DNA from: Archangium lipolyticum
GTDB lineage: Bacteria; Myxococcota; Myxococcia; Myxococcales; Myxococcaceae
NCBI RefSeq assembly: GCF_024623785.1
Contig: NZ_JANKBZ010000030.1
Coordinates: 62,001-126,000 of the forward strand
DNA: 64,000 nucleotides
Reading direction: 5' to 3'
The position numbers were made by a program, and so were the translations under genes. Numbering within the stretch: position 1 is the first letter of the stretch; the number at the start of each line of letters is the position of its first letter. A model generated the notes under the pieces. That model saw nothing but the letters and a program-made list of their open reading frames with translations, ran no database searches and was not told the origin of the DNA. Of the stretch, positions 25,036-32,911 are shown piece after piece.

Positions 25036-25842
25036 TCACCGGAAGACGCCCCCAGGAGGCCTCCAGAGCAGGAAGCCCTCGTCGAGCAGCCACGGCTCGG
25101 TCGTGACCCCCTCGACACGTGAGGCCAGCCGGAGGACGGAGTGCCGGAAGGCCTCGGGGGGCTCCACGTGTCCCTCCTCGCGAGCCTCCTGCCACGCCGC
25201 CGTCCAATCGGCGAAGAAGGCGTGGATGGGCTCTCCGGGTTTCACCCGGCGGCGAAAATCCCGAGGCAGCCAGTCACGGAAGAGCACGGGCGCGAAGCCC
25301 CGGCTGAAGTCGGTGTGGAACAGCAACGCCTCGCGCGAGAGGCCCTCCGGGACGCGCCGGAGCAGATGCGCCACCAGCACCGCCCCGGGCGTGTCCGTGC
25401 TGCCCTCGACGAGCAGCCCGCCCTCGAGCAGCGCCTCGCCCAGCTTCCGGTGGATGCCGGGCACCTCCTCGGGGCGGTAGCCGCGCAGCAGGTTCATGGC
25501 GCGGATGAGGCGGACGGTCTCCCCGGGCCACAGGGGCAGCTCGAACCCGCCCTCCCGGAAGTCGGTGAGCGCATCGGCATGGGTCTGGGCGGACTGCACC
25601 CGTTGGGGCTCCAACTCCACCCCCACCACCGGGAGTCCCGGGTTGAGCTCGCGGAAGGCCCGGGCGCTCTCGAGCGTGGTCCACGGGTGTTCGCCGAAAC
25701 CGAGGTCCACGAAGGCGGCTCGCGCCCACGCGCCCCCATCACGGGCCAGCAGCTCACGCTCGCGGTGGACCAGGAACACATCGAGCGCCTGCAGGCGCTG
25801 ATGAGTCGTCCTTCCTCGCGTCTTCCTGTCCAGGGAGGTCAT
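25036..25842 (-). CDS. SAM-dependent methyltransferase-like protein
   Basis: This 268-residue protein has a Rossmann-like motif I (AFVDLGFGEHPWTTLE, about residues 43-58) and a following acidic strand VVGVELEPQRVQ, typical of class I methyltransferases. The C-terminal half does not match a specific family that I know, so the substrate is unassigned. It is divergent from an AraC-type regulator whose first possible ATG overlaps this gene's start; the regulator probably starts 30 bases further in. Confidence 0.55.
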   Translation of the reverse strand: MTSLDRKTRGRTTHQRLQALDVFLVHRERELLARDGGAWARAAFVDLGFGEHPWTTLESARAFRELNPGLPVVGVELEPQRVQSAQTHADALTDFREGGFELPLWPGETVRLIRAMNLLRGYRPEEVPGIHRKLGEALLEGGLLVEGSTDTPGAVLVAHLLRRVPEGLSREALLFHTDFSRGFAPVLFRDWLPRDFRRRVKPGEPIHAFFADWTAAWQEAREEGHVEPPEAFRHSVLRLASRVEGVTTEPWLLDEGFLLWRPPGGVFR

Positions 25843-25870
25843 GGCCGGCTCCGGGCACTATATTCTGGCC

Positions 25871-26629
25871 ATGCCCGCCACGACCCAGCCGATCCGGTGG
25901 ACTGAGCAGGTGTCCGCACCCGCTTCCCTGGCCGAGCGCGTGGAGTTCATGCTCTGGGTGCCGCCCGACGTCTCCATCACCTGGGAGCACGAGGTCATCC
26001 CGGACGCCAACGTGGACCTGCTCCTGGAGCTGTCGGACGAGCGCTGCCGGGCCCTCCTCTATGGTCCGCTGACGCACACCATCCATGTGCCGACCCGAGC
26101 CCATCATGGCTACCTGGTCGTGCACTTCCACCCAGGGGCCATGCCCCGGCTCGTGGATGCCAGCCCCTCGGAGCTGGTCAACGAGGCCGTGGAGCTGCGG
26201 ACGCTGGGAGGTGTCTCGCTCGACGCCATGGGGGAGCGGCTGCTGGCGGCCGGCTCGTTGGAGCGGATGAGCGAGGTGCTCGTTCCACTGTTGGAGCAGG
26301 TGCCCTACCCTTCCGGTGACAGCTTCGACCGGGCCCTGCGCCGCATGGCCGCGCGGTCGGAGCCCCTGCGTCCGGGCGTGCTGGCGGACGAGCTCCATCT
26401 CAGCACGCGAACACTGCAACGGGCCTTCAAGGAGCGCGTGGGATTCTCACCGCGCATGTACACCCGCATCGCCCGGCTCCAGGAGGCCCTGTCCGTCCTG
26501 CGTACCACCCCCGGCTGCTCCATCTCCGAGGTGGCACACCGCATCGGCTACGCCGACCACGCGCACATGACGCGGGAGTTCCGCGAGCTGACGGGCCGGA
26601 CCCCGAGCCACTTCCGCCAGCCGGCCTGA
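25871..26629 (+). CDS. AraC family transcriptional regulator
   Basis: This 252-residue regulator has an N-terminal DUF6597-type (AraC-associated) sensing region (residues 1-140) and a C-terminal pair of helix-turn-helix motifs at about 155-250. The second helix-turn-helix carries the family signature ISEVAHRIGYADHAHMTREF. I prefer ATG 25871 to the upstream 25841 because the latter overlaps the divergent gene's start. A TATATT hexamer six bases before this ATG suggests leaderless transcription. Its targets are unknown; the divergent methyltransferase is the first candidate. Confidence 0.8.
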   Translation: MPATTQPIRWTEQVSAPASLAERVEFMLWVPPDVSITWEHEVIPDANVDLLLELSDERCRALLYGPLTHTIHVPTRAHHGYLVVHFHPGAMPRLVDASPSELVNEAVELRTLGGVSLDAMGERLLAAGSLERMSEVLVPLLEQVPYPSGDSFDRALRRMAARSEPLRPGVLADELHLSTRTLQRAFKERVGFSPRMYTRIARLQEALSVLRTTPGCSISEVAHRIGYADHAHMTREFRELTGRTPSHFRQPA

Positions 26630-26659
26630 GCAGGGCCCCGCGTGTCGCATCCGTTCAAG

Positions 26660-26680
26660 CGAGGGAGCTGTCCTCCCTCG
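26660..26680. other. Perfect 8-bp stem-loop between araC-type gene and C45 gene
   Basis: CGAGGGAG pairs with CTCCCTCG around a 5-nt loop. It ends 13 bases before the ATG of the C45 gene and begins 31 bases after the regulator's stop. There is no U-tract. It could be a weak terminator or a leader structure that affects translation of the downstream gene. Confidence 0.4.
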
Positions 26681-26693
26681 TAGATTGCGCTCC

Positions 26694-27755
26694 ATGACGA
26701 CGCTTCGAGTCATCGAGTGCCGTGGGACTCCGCGACAGATTGGCCAGCAATGGGGCGAGGCGAGCCGGGAGAACCTGCGCGCCTCGGCCGAGTACCTCTT
26801 CCAGACCATGGCCCTGGGACCCTTGAAGGCGCCTCGCGAGGACGTGATGCGAGCGGCGTTGAAGCTGGAGGCCAACGTGCGAGCCTTCGACCCGGGGGCC
26901 CTCGAGCTCATCCAGGGGCAGGCCGAGGGCGCGGGCCTGCCGTACGAGGATGCCTTCGCGCTCCAGTGCACGCTGGAGCTGGCCATCAACTACGCCCAAG
27001 TAGGAGCCATGTGCACCTCGCTGGCCGTCACCGGCGAGGCCACCGCCGACGGTCAGGCGCTCATCGGGCAGACGATCGACTGGAACCCGGACGCCACGGT
27101 GGAGCTGCTCCGCATCCGCCACTCGGATGGACGCGAGCAACTCTCGCTGTGCCTGTCCGGCTCGCCGTACTACCACCTCAACAGTGATGGGGTGGGCAAC
27201 TGCGCCAACCTCACGCTCGTCGCGCCGAAGCCGTGCCCCTCGCTGGTGCCGCTGAGCGTGTACGTGCCCAAGGCGATGCGCCAACCAAGCCTCTCGGCGG
27301 CACTGGAGGTGCTCGTCACGGCGGCGCGGGGCATCGGCTACTACCACCTCGCGGACGCACACGGGCGCGTGGTGGGCATCGAGAGCACGTACGACGACCA
27401 CGTGCTGCTCCAGCCGGAGCGAGGAGTGCTCGTCCACGCCAACCACTACCAGTCCGAGCGCTTCCGCGAGCAGGACATCACCCGCCAGTTCGTTCCCTGC
27501 ACCGTCAAGCGCAAGGACCGCATCGCGGAGCGGGTGGCCGCCGAGCACGGGCGGCTCACACCCGAGTCGGTGATGCGCCTGCTCGGCGACCACGGCACGC
27601 CCGAGGGCCGTATCTGCATGCACGACACGCCGGCGGCACCAGGGACGATGCCGATGGAGACCAAGGCCACGGTGGTGATGGCCCCCGCGCGCCGCACGAT
27701 GTGGGTGGCCGTGGGGCCCGCGTGCCGCGAGCCCTTCACCGAGATTCGCCTCTGA
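26694..27755 (+). CDS. Peptidase C45 / acyl-CoA:6-APA acyltransferase-like Ntn hydrolase
   Basis: This 353-residue protein belongs to the C45 (AAT) family of N-terminal nucleophile hydrolases, which cleave themselves to expose a catalytic Cys. The likely nucleophile is C107 in VGAMCTSLAV. The following IGQTIDWNPD (about 124-133) and GVGNCANLTL blocks are typical of the family. Residues 1-106 would be the propeptide or small subunit. Fungal AAT exchanges side chains of penicillins, but bacterial homologues mostly act on N-acyl amides, so no beta-lactam role is implied. The ATG at 26694 is used; an in-frame TTG three codons earlier is possible. An 8-bp hairpin lies just upstream. Confidence 0.75.
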   Translation: MTTLRVIECRGTPRQIGQQWGEASRENLRASAEYLFQTMALGPLKAPREDVMRAALKLEANVRAFDPGALELIQGQAEGAGLPYEDAFALQCTLELAINYAQVGAMCTSLAVTGEATADGQALIGQTIDWNPDATVELLRIRHSDGREQLSLCLSGSPYYHLNSDGVGNCANLTLVAPKPCPSLVPLSVYVPKAMRQPSLSAALEVLVTAARGIGYYHLADAHGRVVGIESTYDDHVLLQPERGVLVHANHYQSERFREQDITRQFVPCTVKRKDRIAERVAAEHGRLTPESVMRLLGDHGTPEGRICMHDTPAAPGTMPMETKATVVMAPARRTMWVAVGPACREPFTEIRL

Positions 27756-27761
27756 GAGGAC

Positions 27762-28214
27762 TCAGGAGACCAGCGACACCTGGCTCCGGACCGGCGTCAG
27801 CATGAAGGGCCGCATGCCGAAGAGGGCCGCCTCCTCGTGCTCCATGTCGAGGGTGACGGCCTGGGTCATCGCCTCGATGAACTCCCCGAGCCGCCGCGTG
27901 GACTGGACGCTGTCCACGCGCGTGTCGAAGGAGGCGAGCATCTGGCGCTGATGGGCGTGGTTGTGGTGGAGGTCCGCGAGGTGCTCGGCGGACGGGGCAT
28001 GACCCGCGCGGGCGAGCTCTTCGAGGATCCGCTCCTCGTCGGCCATGTGGCGCAGGAGCTCGGTGGAGAGCTGGTGGGCGCCCTGGCGCAGCACCATCTC
28101 GCAGGAAGCGTCCCCCTCGGCCACCTTCCGGGCCACGTCCCCGAGGTTCACCAGCAACGCACGGAGGATGTGGTGCTGCGCGAGAATCTCATACTTGAGT
28201 TCATCGACCTTCAT
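27762..28214 (-). CDS. Hemerythrin-like domain protein
   Basis: This 150-residue all-helical protein has the spacing of His and Glu residues of a hemerythrin/HHE metal-binding bundle: HH at 14-15, HMADEE at 56-61, HHNHAHQ at 83-89 and DMEHEEAALF at 123-132. It probably binds a di-iron or similar site for sensing or storing O2, NO or iron. The start is ATG 28214, with GGGGAG five bases upstream; a longer frame reaching 28409 has no such support. It converges with the C45 gene with six bases between stops. An AT-rich inverted repeat at 28347 may be its operator. Confidence 0.75.
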   Translation of the reverse strand: MKVDELKYEILAQHHILRALLVNLGDVARKVAEGDASCEMVLRQGAHQLSTELLRHMADEERILEELARAGHAPSAEHLADLHHNHAHQRQMLASFDTRVDSVQSTRRLGEFIEAMTQAVTLDMEHEEAALFGMRPFMLTPVRSQVSLVS

Positions 28215-28346
28215 GGGCGCTCCCCGGGCACCGCTGTGCCCCGGCCATCTGGGTACTGATTCGAGGCCAGAGCAGTGCAAGGGATGGACCGGGACGGAGC
28301 GCCGGAGGGTTCCCTCCGAGATGGCACGCGGGGCCCTCACGGGCAC

Positions 28347-28357
28347 GCAAATTTTGC
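28347..28357. promoter_or_regulatory. AT-rich inverted repeat upstream of the hemerythrin gene
   Basis: GCAAATTTTGC is an inverted repeat of GCAAA around one base in a GC-rich 234-bp gap, 133 bp upstream of the hemerythrin start. The rest of the gap (28215-28444) shows no gene. It is a candidate regulator site only. Confidence 0.3.
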
Positions 28358-28444
28358 ACCTGCCTCCGTGTACCCCGACACGGCTTGCGCTGGCTGCGAA
28401 GGTCCACAACCCGAGAGCGCTGGTGACCCTCTCTTCAGCCCAAT

Positions 28445-28479
28445 ACCCTCACCCCGTCCCTCTCCCAGAGGGAGAGGGG
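28445..28479 (+). repeat. 35-bp GC-rich hairpin repeat, copy 3
   Basis: It is identical to copy 2 over 35 bp. It overlaps the 3' end of the nrtR-like gene: on the minus strand the last ten codons and the TGA stop of that gene lie inside the element. Confidence 0.8.
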
Positions 28480-29195
28480 TGTGAGGCTCGGAATCGGTAC
28501 AGAGCGGCGGGTTTCGAGGCCGTCCGCCGCACCCCCGGCGCCTTCTCCAGCACACCGTCCTCGATGAGCCGTGTCACCCGACGCCGGAAGTTGCCTGGAT
28601 CCTGCGGCTCGCCCTTCACCGCGGAGTACACCGCGCGCAGCTCGGGAATGGTGAAGGTCTCCGGCACCAGCGAGAACGCCAGCGCCGACGTGTCCACCTT
28701 CTCCCGCATCCGCGCCAGCGCCACCCGGAGGATGTCCTCGTGGTCGAAGGCCAGCACCCCCTCGCGCAGCTCCGCCACCGGCACCCAGCACGTCTCCGCC
28801 GCGTCTCCGCCCGCACGCACCCGCTTCGCCAGGTCCGAGCGCACCAGCGCGTAGTACGCCACCGAGAGCACCCGCATGCGCGGATCCCTCCCCGGCCGGC
28901 CGAAGGTGGAGAACTGCTCCAGCAGCACGTCCCCCACCCCGAGCCCCGTCTCCTCCTCCAGCTCGCGCGCCGCCGCCGCGTCCAGGTCCTCGCCCTGGTC
29001 CTCCACCCCGTCCCCCACCCGCAGGAAGCCACCCGGCAACGCCAGCTTCCCCTCGAACGGAGGCTCTCCCCGGCGCACCAGCAGCACGCTCAGCGCGCCG
29101 TCCAGCAGCGTCAGGATGACCAGGTCCACCGCCACCGCCGGGCGCGCGTGGGCCACCAGCGCCTCGCGGGCCCGGAGGACCCCGGGCGCTCTCAC
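28449..29195 (-). CDS. nrtR: NrtR-like Nudix transcriptional regulator of NAD salvage
   Basis: This 248-residue protein has an N-terminal Nudix domain with a complete Nudix box (G63, E69, then RELEEETGL at 77-85) and a C-terminal winged-helix region (about 160-235, PELRAVYSAVKGEPQDPGNF and RRRVTRLIEDGVLEK). This is the plan of NrtR, which binds ADP-ribose and represses NAD-salvage genes. In many NrtR proteins the Nudix box is degenerate, but here it is intact, so hydrolase activity is possible. The GTG start overlaps the pncA-like stop by four bases. The last residues, SPSGRGTG and stop, are encoded by a hairpin repeat. Context with pncB and pncA makes the NAD role likely. Confidence 0.8.
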   Translation of the reverse strand: MRAPGVLRAREALVAHARPAVAVDLVILTLLDGALSVLLVRRGEPPFEGKLALPGGFLRVGDGVEDQGEDLDAAAARELEEETGLGVGDVLLEQFSTFGRPGRDPRMRVLSVAYYALVRSDLAKRVRAGGDAAETCWVPVAELREGVLAFDHEDILRVALARMREKVDTSALAFSLVPETFTIPELRAVYSAVKGEPQDPGNFRRRVTRLIEDGVLEKAPGVRRTASKPAALYRFRASHPSPSGRGTG

Positions 29196-30163
29196 ACGTC
29201 CAACGGGTCGGTGGTCCGCACCACCTTCATCCCCGCCTCCTGGAACGTCCGCATCGCCTCGTTGGCCACGCGCGGGAAGTCCAACCCCGGCGGCAACGGG
29301 TCCAGCGGCGGCGCCGGCACCGGGCTCATCGCGTCCTCCAGGATGTGGATGCGCCCCATCTTCGAGCGGTCCGTCGCCTCGATGTGCTGCTTCAAGTCCA
29401 GCAGTGTCGACAGCACGCAGTGCGACTTCGCCTGCCCGAACACGTACACCCGGTCGAACGTCAGCAGGTGGTCGAAGAGGTCCTGGTTGAACTCGCCCAC
29501 CTTCCTCCCGGACACCTCCGTCACCTCGGGCGACAGCACCGAGTAGTTCTCCGTCAGCGGCTCCTCGCCCTTCTGCTCGAAGCGCGTCTGCGTGTCCCTC
29601 GCCACCGAGTGGAAGAGGCTCGCCTCCATCATCGCTGGCAGCAGCGCGTGGCTCAGGCCCCCGAGCAGCGCGTGGTACGGCCACACCGTCAGCACGTACC
29701 GGCCCGTGGCCTCCAGCCGCTCGCAGTAGTGCAGGCTCTCCTCCGGGTGGCGCGTGGCCCGCCACTTCCCCGCACGGATCTCCGCCGACGTAATCGGCGT
29801 CAGCGGTGCGGGCGGCCGGCCCTCCGCGTCCTGCCACCATGCCGGATGGAAGATCTGGAAGACGCGGTGCGTGTCCAGCGAGAACACCAGGCCGGTGATG
29901 CGATCCAGGTGCGAGTACAGCCACCGCAGCGTGCGCTGCGAGTCCTCCACCGCACCGGGCACGAAGAGGCTCGCCTCCGGCTGGCAGAAGGCCACCTGCA
30001 CGTCGATACCGAACGCGGCGATGCGTACACGGTCCTCTCGTGCCGGTTTCACCTTATGGGCCACGGCGTAACGCCGGGCCTCCTCGGTCACCCGCGCGGC
30101 ACGCTCCAGGTACAGCGAGCCCACGCGCTTCTCGTCATGGAACTCGGGAATGGGCAACGGCAT
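29192..30163 (-). CDS. pncA: Nicotinamidase-like cysteine hydrolase (PncA)
   Basis: This 323-residue isochorismatase-superfamily enzyme would deamidate nicotinamide to nicotinate. The catalytic triad is visible: D54 in GIDVQVAFC, K198 in FEQKGEEPL, and C249 in GQAKSHCV. The metal ligands of nicotinamidases also appear: D97 and H99 in SLDTHR and H106 in IFHPAWW. It is about 100 residues longer than E. coli PncA, mostly at the N-terminus and in a middle insert. The start ATG 30163 has GGAGG five bases upstream. It lies 25 bp after pncB and overlaps nrtR by four bases, which places it in one NAD salvage operon. Confidence 0.8.
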   Translation of the reverse strand: MPLPIPEFHDEKRVGSLYLERAARVTEEARRYAVAHKVKPAREDRVRIAAFGIDVQVAFCQPEASLFVPGAVEDSQRTLRWLYSHLDRITGLVFSLDTHRVFQIFHPAWWQDAEGRPPAPLTPITSAEIRAGKWRATRHPEESLHYCERLEATGRYVLTVWPYHALLGGLSHALLPAMMEASLFHSVARDTQTRFEQKGEEPLTENYSVLSPEVTEVSGRKVGEFNQDLFDHLLTFDRVYVFGQAKSHCVLSTLLDLKQHIEATDRSKMGRIHILEDAMSPVPAPPLDPLPPGLDFPRVANEAMRTFQEAGMKVVRTTDPLDV

Positions 30164-30188
30164 GGCGTCCTCCAGGAGAACTTCAGGA

Positions 30189-31634
30189 TTATCGTGCGCG
30201 ACCCTGAGGGAAGTGATGGTGGCGCAGCTCCTCCACCAGCTTCTGCGTGGCCGGCGTATAGGCGACACGCTGCTCCCCGGCCCCGTCCGTGGGAATCGCC
30301 GAGGCCGCCTCGGGGCTGGCTCCTGAGAGCAGCTCGTAGCCCTCGGGCACCGGCTCGCCCTCCTGGCCGATGAGCCCGATGGGCCCCGCGCCGCTCCGGC
30401 GCCGGAACACCACCGGCACGCCCGGAATGCTCTGCTTGCCCTCGGCCAGCTCGTTGCCGAACTTCATCGTCGGCACGTGGCCCGTACGCGACAGCTTGTA
30501 CACCGCCGCCACCCGGTCCCGCGTGAAGGGGCACGCCATGGTGCGCGCCACGATGAAGCCACCGTACCCGTAGAACTGCTTCGAGGGCTCCCAGCCGTAC
30601 TCGACGCGCATCGCCTCGAACTCGCGCGTGGCCTGCGCGTCCAACCCGTCCTCCAGGATGAGCACCGGCTTGATGCCCTCCGCCTGCGCCCGCGACACCG
30701 CCTGCGTGTACTGCTTCTTCTTGTCCCCCGAGTCGAAGCGGATGGAGTCCCCCGCCTCGGGCGCCTCGTGGATGATGCGGAAGGCCTTGGGTAGGCCCGA
30801 GGTGAGCGTGTCGTAGGTGTCCAGCAGGTAGCTCGAGCGCTCCGGCCGCCGCTCGCGGATGGCCCGGAAGGCCGCCTCGTCCTCCCCGTAGCGCTGCACG
30901 TGCTCGTGGCCCATGGTGCCCACCGGAATCATCCCCAGCTTCCACGCCCCGTACACGTTGCTGGTGCGCATCACCCCCGCCTCCTTGCAGGCCCGCAGGG
31001 CGATCTCGTGCTGCTCCATGCACGTGGCCGCGCGCAGCCCCACCTCGAAGATGCGGCTCGGGTCCTTCACCGCGTCCACCAGGTCGCGCACCACCGCCAT
31101 CACCCGCGCGTGGTACCCCTCGGAGTCCACCGTCATGGGCACCGGCTTCACGCCCACCGCGTCCAGCGTCTCCAGGGCGATGCGCTTCTCCTCCTCGCAC
31201 GACAGCGCCGCGAGCGCCTTCGCCAGGCCCTCGCGATCCGCCAGCGCCTGCGTGGCCACCTGGATGCGGAAGTTGAGCTGCAGCAGCAGCGGCTCCAGCC
31301 ACGACACCAGCGCCGAGGGCCCCGTCAGCGTGAACACCGGCTCTCGCGCGTAGAAGCGCGCGCCCTTCGGCAGGGCCCGGATGACCAGCTTGTCCTTCTG
31401 CTGGATGGCCGCCTTGAAGCCCGCCCCCATCTCATAGCTGTTGCGCGCCAGATAGGCGTAGTCGCTCTCGGTCGGCTCCGGGAGCAGGGCGCGCACGTAG
31501 GACTCGATGTCCAATGGCACAACCTGCTGCCCCCCCTTGCGGTGCGAGTAGTAGAACGTCTCCCGGCGCAGCGGCCAGCCGGCCTCCGCCATGCTGAACT
31601 TGTAGCCGTCCGTCGCGAGCAGCGAACTCCCCAT
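30189..31634 (-). CDS. pncB: Nicotinate phosphoribosyltransferase-like enzyme (PncB/NAMPT fold)
   Basis: This 481-residue type II phosphoribosyltransferase starts with LLATDGYKFSM, the family N-terminus, and has the conserved GSMGHEH-like segment (VGTMGHEHVQ, about 256-265) and SIRFDSGDKKK with the PRPP-site Asp near 318. It joins nicotinate (or nicotinamide) to PRPP to form NaMN (or NMN). The pncA-like gene downstream argues for nicotinate. The start is ATG 31634, with GGGAGG six bases upstream; an in-frame extension to 31682 would cross the promoter. It is the first gene of pncB-pncA-nrtR and is preceded by a promoter and a 23-bp inverted repeat. Confidence 0.8.
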   Translation of the reverse strand: MGSSLLATDGYKFSMAEAGWPLRRETFYYSHRKGGQQVVPLDIESYVRALLPEPTESDYAYLARNSYEMGAGFKAAIQQKDKLVIRALPKGARFYAREPVFTLTGPSALVSWLEPLLLQLNFRIQVATQALADREGLAKALAALSCEEEKRIALETLDAVGVKPVPMTVDSEGYHARVMAVVRDLVDAVKDPSRIFEVGLRAATCMEQHEIALRACKEAGVMRTSNVYGAWKLGMIPVGTMGHEHVQRYGEDEAAFRAIRERRPERSSYLLDTYDTLTSGLPKAFRIIHEAPEAGDSIRFDSGDKKKQYTQAVSRAQAEGIKPVLILEDGLDAQATREFEAMRVEYGWEPSKQFYGYGGFIVARTMACPFTRDRVAAVYKLSRTGHVPTMKFGNELAEGKQSIPGVPVVFRRRSGAGPIGLIGQEGEPVPEGYELLSGASPEAASAIPTDGAGEQRVAYTPATQKLVEELRHHHFPQGRAR

Positions 31635-31653
31635 GGTGTGCCTCCCGGAACGG

Positions 31654-31691
31654 AATCTAACGGGTGGGGAAAGAGTCAGCAATACTCTTTC
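31654..31691 (-). promoter_or_regulatory. Promoter and 23-bp inverted repeat (candidate NrtR operator) of the NAD salvage operon
   Basis: On the minus strand a -35-like TTGCTG (31677-31682) and a -10-like TAGATT (31654-31659) are 17 bp apart, 19 bp before the pncB ATG. An inverted repeat with perfect 8-bp arms, GAAAGAGT and ACTCTTTC, and a 7-bp centre spans 31669-31691 and covers the -35 box. A repressor bound there would block RNA polymerase. The encoded NrtR is the obvious candidate. The site is also 54 bp from the divergent TonB-like gene at 31745. Confidence 0.6.
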
Positions 31692-31744
31692 TCGCCCGAA
31701 GGGGGTCGGGAATGGGCGTGAAGGGTGCTTGAATCGGGGCCGCG

Positions 31745-32899
31745 ATGCCGGACTCCCGCCGCCGACTGCTGCTCACGCTCGCCCTCAGCCTCGGGCTGCA
31801 CGCCGTGGCGTGGCTGTGGCTGGAGTCCCGGCGGGCCCCGCCCGATGAGCAGCGGGCTCGGGCTCCCGTGCCGGCGACACTCCAGTTCGTCGAGGTGGAG
31901 GTGGCTCCGCCGCCCGAGCCGCCCAAGCCTCCGCCACCGGGTCCCCCGCCTCCGCCAAGGCCTCCCCGTCCCAAGCCGTCCGCCGTGGCGCAGGCCCCGA
32001 AGCCACCGCCCACGCGTGTCGAGACCGCGCCCCCTCCGGTCGAGCCTCCCGCCGTCGCCGGGAACCCCGCGCCCCCGAGTGGGGACATGCCTCGCGCGGA
32101 TGCTCCTCATGCGGAGGGTCCCCGCCTGGGCGCCTCACGGTTGCTGCCCTCACCGTCGCTGTCGTGGAGCCCCGAGGGAGGTGTCGCCGTACCAGACGCG
32201 GGCGTGCCGGTGCCCTCCACGCCGGAGGAGAAGGTGGCCGACATGGTGATGGAGGGCGTGCGCCGAGGGAAGGTGGACAGGGGTCTCGTGCACCCCTACT
32301 TCTCCGAGCTGGGCAAGTCCCTGCTGAAGAGCTGGGACGCCGAGCGCGCCGTCTCCGCCAAGGGGCTCCAGGGCTTCCTCGATCAGACCCGGGGCAACTC
32401 CAAGGAGTGGATACGCGTCTGGCAGGACCGCGCCTCGGCCTACGCCAACACGGGCTCACCACTCGATACCGATGCGCCCGCGGCGAACGATCGCCCTCCT
32501 CCCGGAGGAGATCCGACGCTCGGGATGCGCCGGACCCTGCGCAAGCAGATGCGTGAGGACTTCCGGGCCACCCGCCGCGCCACCGTGCGCGTGGTGCAGG
32601 ACACCCAGGGAAAGCTGCTCAGCGTGGAGCTCGTCACGCCCAGCAACGACATTCAGGTGGACCGGGAGGCCCTCGTCGACATCCGTGCCGCCGCCGAGCG
32701 TCTCCCCATCCCTCCCCCCGAGGCTCTCCAGGGCCGCACGCAACTGGTGAGCCTCTGGCAGATCGAGCTCATCATCTCCATCAGCCCGCCCGTGCCCACC
32801 GTCAGCATCGAGTTCGACGCGGAGATGAAGCTCACGGACCTGCGGCTGCCGCTCGACCGCCGCCTCTACAAACGCGTGCGGCTGCTCGAGGTGCGCTAA
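31745..32899 (+). CDS. TonB-like energy transducer family protein
   Basis: This 384-residue protein has one N-terminal transmembrane segment (residues 8-26), then a long Pro-rich stretch (53-110) able to span the periplasm, and a C-terminal domain (about 250-384) of TonB-like size. The classic TonB YP motif is not obvious, so the family match is partial. TonB proteins couple the inner-membrane proton force to outer-membrane receptors, and a receptor with its own TonB-like domain is encoded 7 kb away at 22294-24960. The gene is divergent from pncB, with 110 bp between starts that contain the NrtR-type operator. A role in NAD precursor uptake is speculative. Confidence 0.55.
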   Translation: MPDSRRRLLLTLALSLGLHAVAWLWLESRRAPPDEQRARAPVPATLQFVEVEVAPPPEPPKPPPPGPPPPPRPPRPKPSAVAQAPKPPPTRVETAPPPVEPPAVAGNPAPPSGDMPRADAPHAEGPRLGASRLLPSPSLSWSPEGGVAVPDAGVPVPSTPEEKVADMVMEGVRRGKVDRGLVHPYFSELGKSLLKSWDAERAVSAKGLQGFLDQTRGNSKEWIRVWQDRASAYANTGSPLDTDAPAANDRPPPGGDPTLGMRRTLRKQMREDFRATRRATVRVVQDTQGKLLSVELVTPSNDIQVDREALVDIRAAAERLPIPPPEALQGRTQLVSLWQIELIISISPPVPTVSIEFDAEMKLTDLRLPLDRRLYKRVRLLEVR

Positions 32900-32911
32900 C
32901 GCCAGGGGTCC

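Noticed and set aside
21355-25122. A 1255-codon open frame on the + strand opposite the TonB-receptor genes
   Set aside because: It is antisense to two well-supported genes, is rich in His, Arg, Leu and Val as expected for the complement of GC-rich codons, and has no recognisable domain or start site.
7072-27755. A beta-lactam biosynthesis or resistance cluster (B1 lactamase plus C45 acyltransferase)
   Set aside because: The genes are 19 kb apart with unrelated genes between them, and no synthetase, ring-forming enzyme or transporter of such a cluster is present.
28215-28444. An N-terminal extension of the hemerythrin gene to 28409
   Set aside because: The added 65 residues are low-complexity and lack a ribosome binding site, while ATG 28214 has a strong one.
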